From Cristatella mucedo (lineage: Eukaryota; Bryozoa; Phylactolaemata; Cristatellidae), in the NCBI GenBank assembly GCA_009760855.2, contig WPIO01000012.1, forward strand, positions 62,001-126,000: a DNA stretch of 64,000 nt, in the 5' to 3' direction. The notes beneath the pieces are model-generated. The model was not told where the DNA came from. It did no database searches and was given only the letters and a program-made list of their open reading frames with translations. This document shows positions 63,131 through 64,000 of the stretch, in pieces; within the stretch, counting starts at the first letter, position 1, and every line of letters begins with the position of its first letter. The position numbers and the translations under genes were made by a program.

Positions 63131-64000
63131 GGCACGACGTCTTGCCTGATTGAGATATTTTTCTGATAGGTAGATTGGGACTAAATCGTTGCAATGCACT
63201 CCGAGTGATTATCAAGTGAAGTGATGGGCACTCAAGAAGGAATTGTTGATCAAATTCCTCAAATGCTGCCTAAAGCTTCAGCAAAACGTGCATAGAGACT
63301 CCACCCAAGTCTGCATTTCTCAGCAGCTCATTATACGTACGCAGCAGTACTGACAATACGGTGTGTTTAGCTTCAAACCTTACTGGATCTGGCTTGAGCG
63401 TATAAGAGGAAAGGTTTTACTGTGTCAACTCTATTTTCAAAAATATTTCGAAGACTTTCTATCGCCAGCATGCCTAAAAATCAGACATATTATCACTTAT
63501 TTCATCTGGACAGAAGGATGGTTGGGCAGATAGCCTGCACCATTGACTTTTGATAGCCAACGCATTAGCTTAGACTGTGGCTGGTTATTCTGAGCTTCGT
63601 GTACCCGAAGTCCAAGAACCACGCTGGGCTGTTTTTCGGAGCATTTCTGAAATGATTATTACAAGTAACGCCAGCCTATATGACTCGTGCATTGAATCTT
63701 TGAAGATCTCCAGTCTGAGGTTCAGCCTGTTTTCATGGCATATAATCCTTTAAAATGTCATCGAGTTTCATATCCTTTGCTTCGACTGTCACAGATATTA
63801 GCCAATCATTGTTTCTTCTGCATGCCAAAAATCCGTCCGTCATTCAGCTTATCAAGCGTCCACCGACGTGACCGCCGTAAGTACGCGATTTTGTTTGCTG
63901 GCGTTACACGCTAGCAGAACTCTCACCGTGATGGAAACTTTGGAATCGTTCTTGTATGCTACCATGTATCCGTACCAGCTGCACCGGAAGTTGCTTAAAT
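63131..64000. other. no gene recognised
   Basis: Unique-looking DNA. I could not find the expected last SLC5 exon (short hydrophilic tail with stop); such an exon would be hard to see unaided. Confidence 0.3.

Overview
This is animal nuclear DNA. It has split genes with consensus GT/AG introns, dense interspersed repeats (LINE 3' ends, tRNA-derived SINEs, a hAT DNA transposon), many microsatellites and satellite-like arrays. There are no bacterial operons, no rRNA and no CRISPR. The protein families point to an ecdysozoan and most likely an arthropod: a DUF229 protein (a family large in arthropods and nematodes), an EB-type cysteine module and an SLC5 sodium/solute symporter. I lean towards a chelicerate, but the species cannot be fixed from the sequence. 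Exons of three of the four genes are very GC- and Ala-codon-rich, while repeats and introns are AT-richer.

Four genes can be assembled by joining exons whose splice phases agree. (1) Plus strand, 2711-6363: the 3' five exons of a DUF229 (sulfatase/alkaline-phosphatase-superfamily-like) gene, complete to its stop; the N-terminal exon is not identified. (2) Minus strand, 16489-7345: an unrecognised gene (possibly two) that begins with a membrane-anchored Ala/Ser-rich exon of 314 codons and ends at a TAG at 7345, with up to nine exons. (3) Minus strand, 32816-22221: a single-pass receptor-like gene with a signal peptide, leucine-rich repeats, Cys-rich EB-like modules, one transmembrane helix and a basic low-complexity tail. 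(4) Plus strand, 46627-61202: twelve exons of an SLC5 sodium-coupled solute transporter (SMVT/SMCT type), in phase from the start codon to the last transmembrane segment; the C-terminal exon probably lies beyond the window.

The rest is mostly repeats. Two LINE families of the L2/CR1 type recur as 3' fragments: family A ends in a conserved stem-like tail plus (ATT)n, and family B ends in ACAGACGGAGATACAT plus (ACAT)n. Two tRNA-derived SINE families are present (SINE-A, and SINE-B whose tail resembles LINE-A). A 2,680-bp hAT element with an 8-bp target duplication sits inside a LINE-B tail at 42495-45174, and a 295-bp hAT-like MITE lies in an SLC5 intron. A degenerate satellite of about 165-170 bp occurs as two arrays in opposite orientation (about 20.4-21.9 kb and 30.0-32.0 kb), bracketing the last exons of the LRR/EB receptor gene. 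Other notable simple DNA includes a (CCG)n tract of about 65 units, a 28-base poly-C, long (CT)n and (TA)n runs and a (ATGT)n block grown at a LINE-B end.

The four genes show no sign of acting together; this is an ordinary repeat-rich animal gene neighbourhood. The points most worth a second look are the LRR-EB receptor architecture, the inverted satellite arrays around it, the unrecognised Ala-rich membrane protein gene, and a template-switch hairpin inside one SINE copy.
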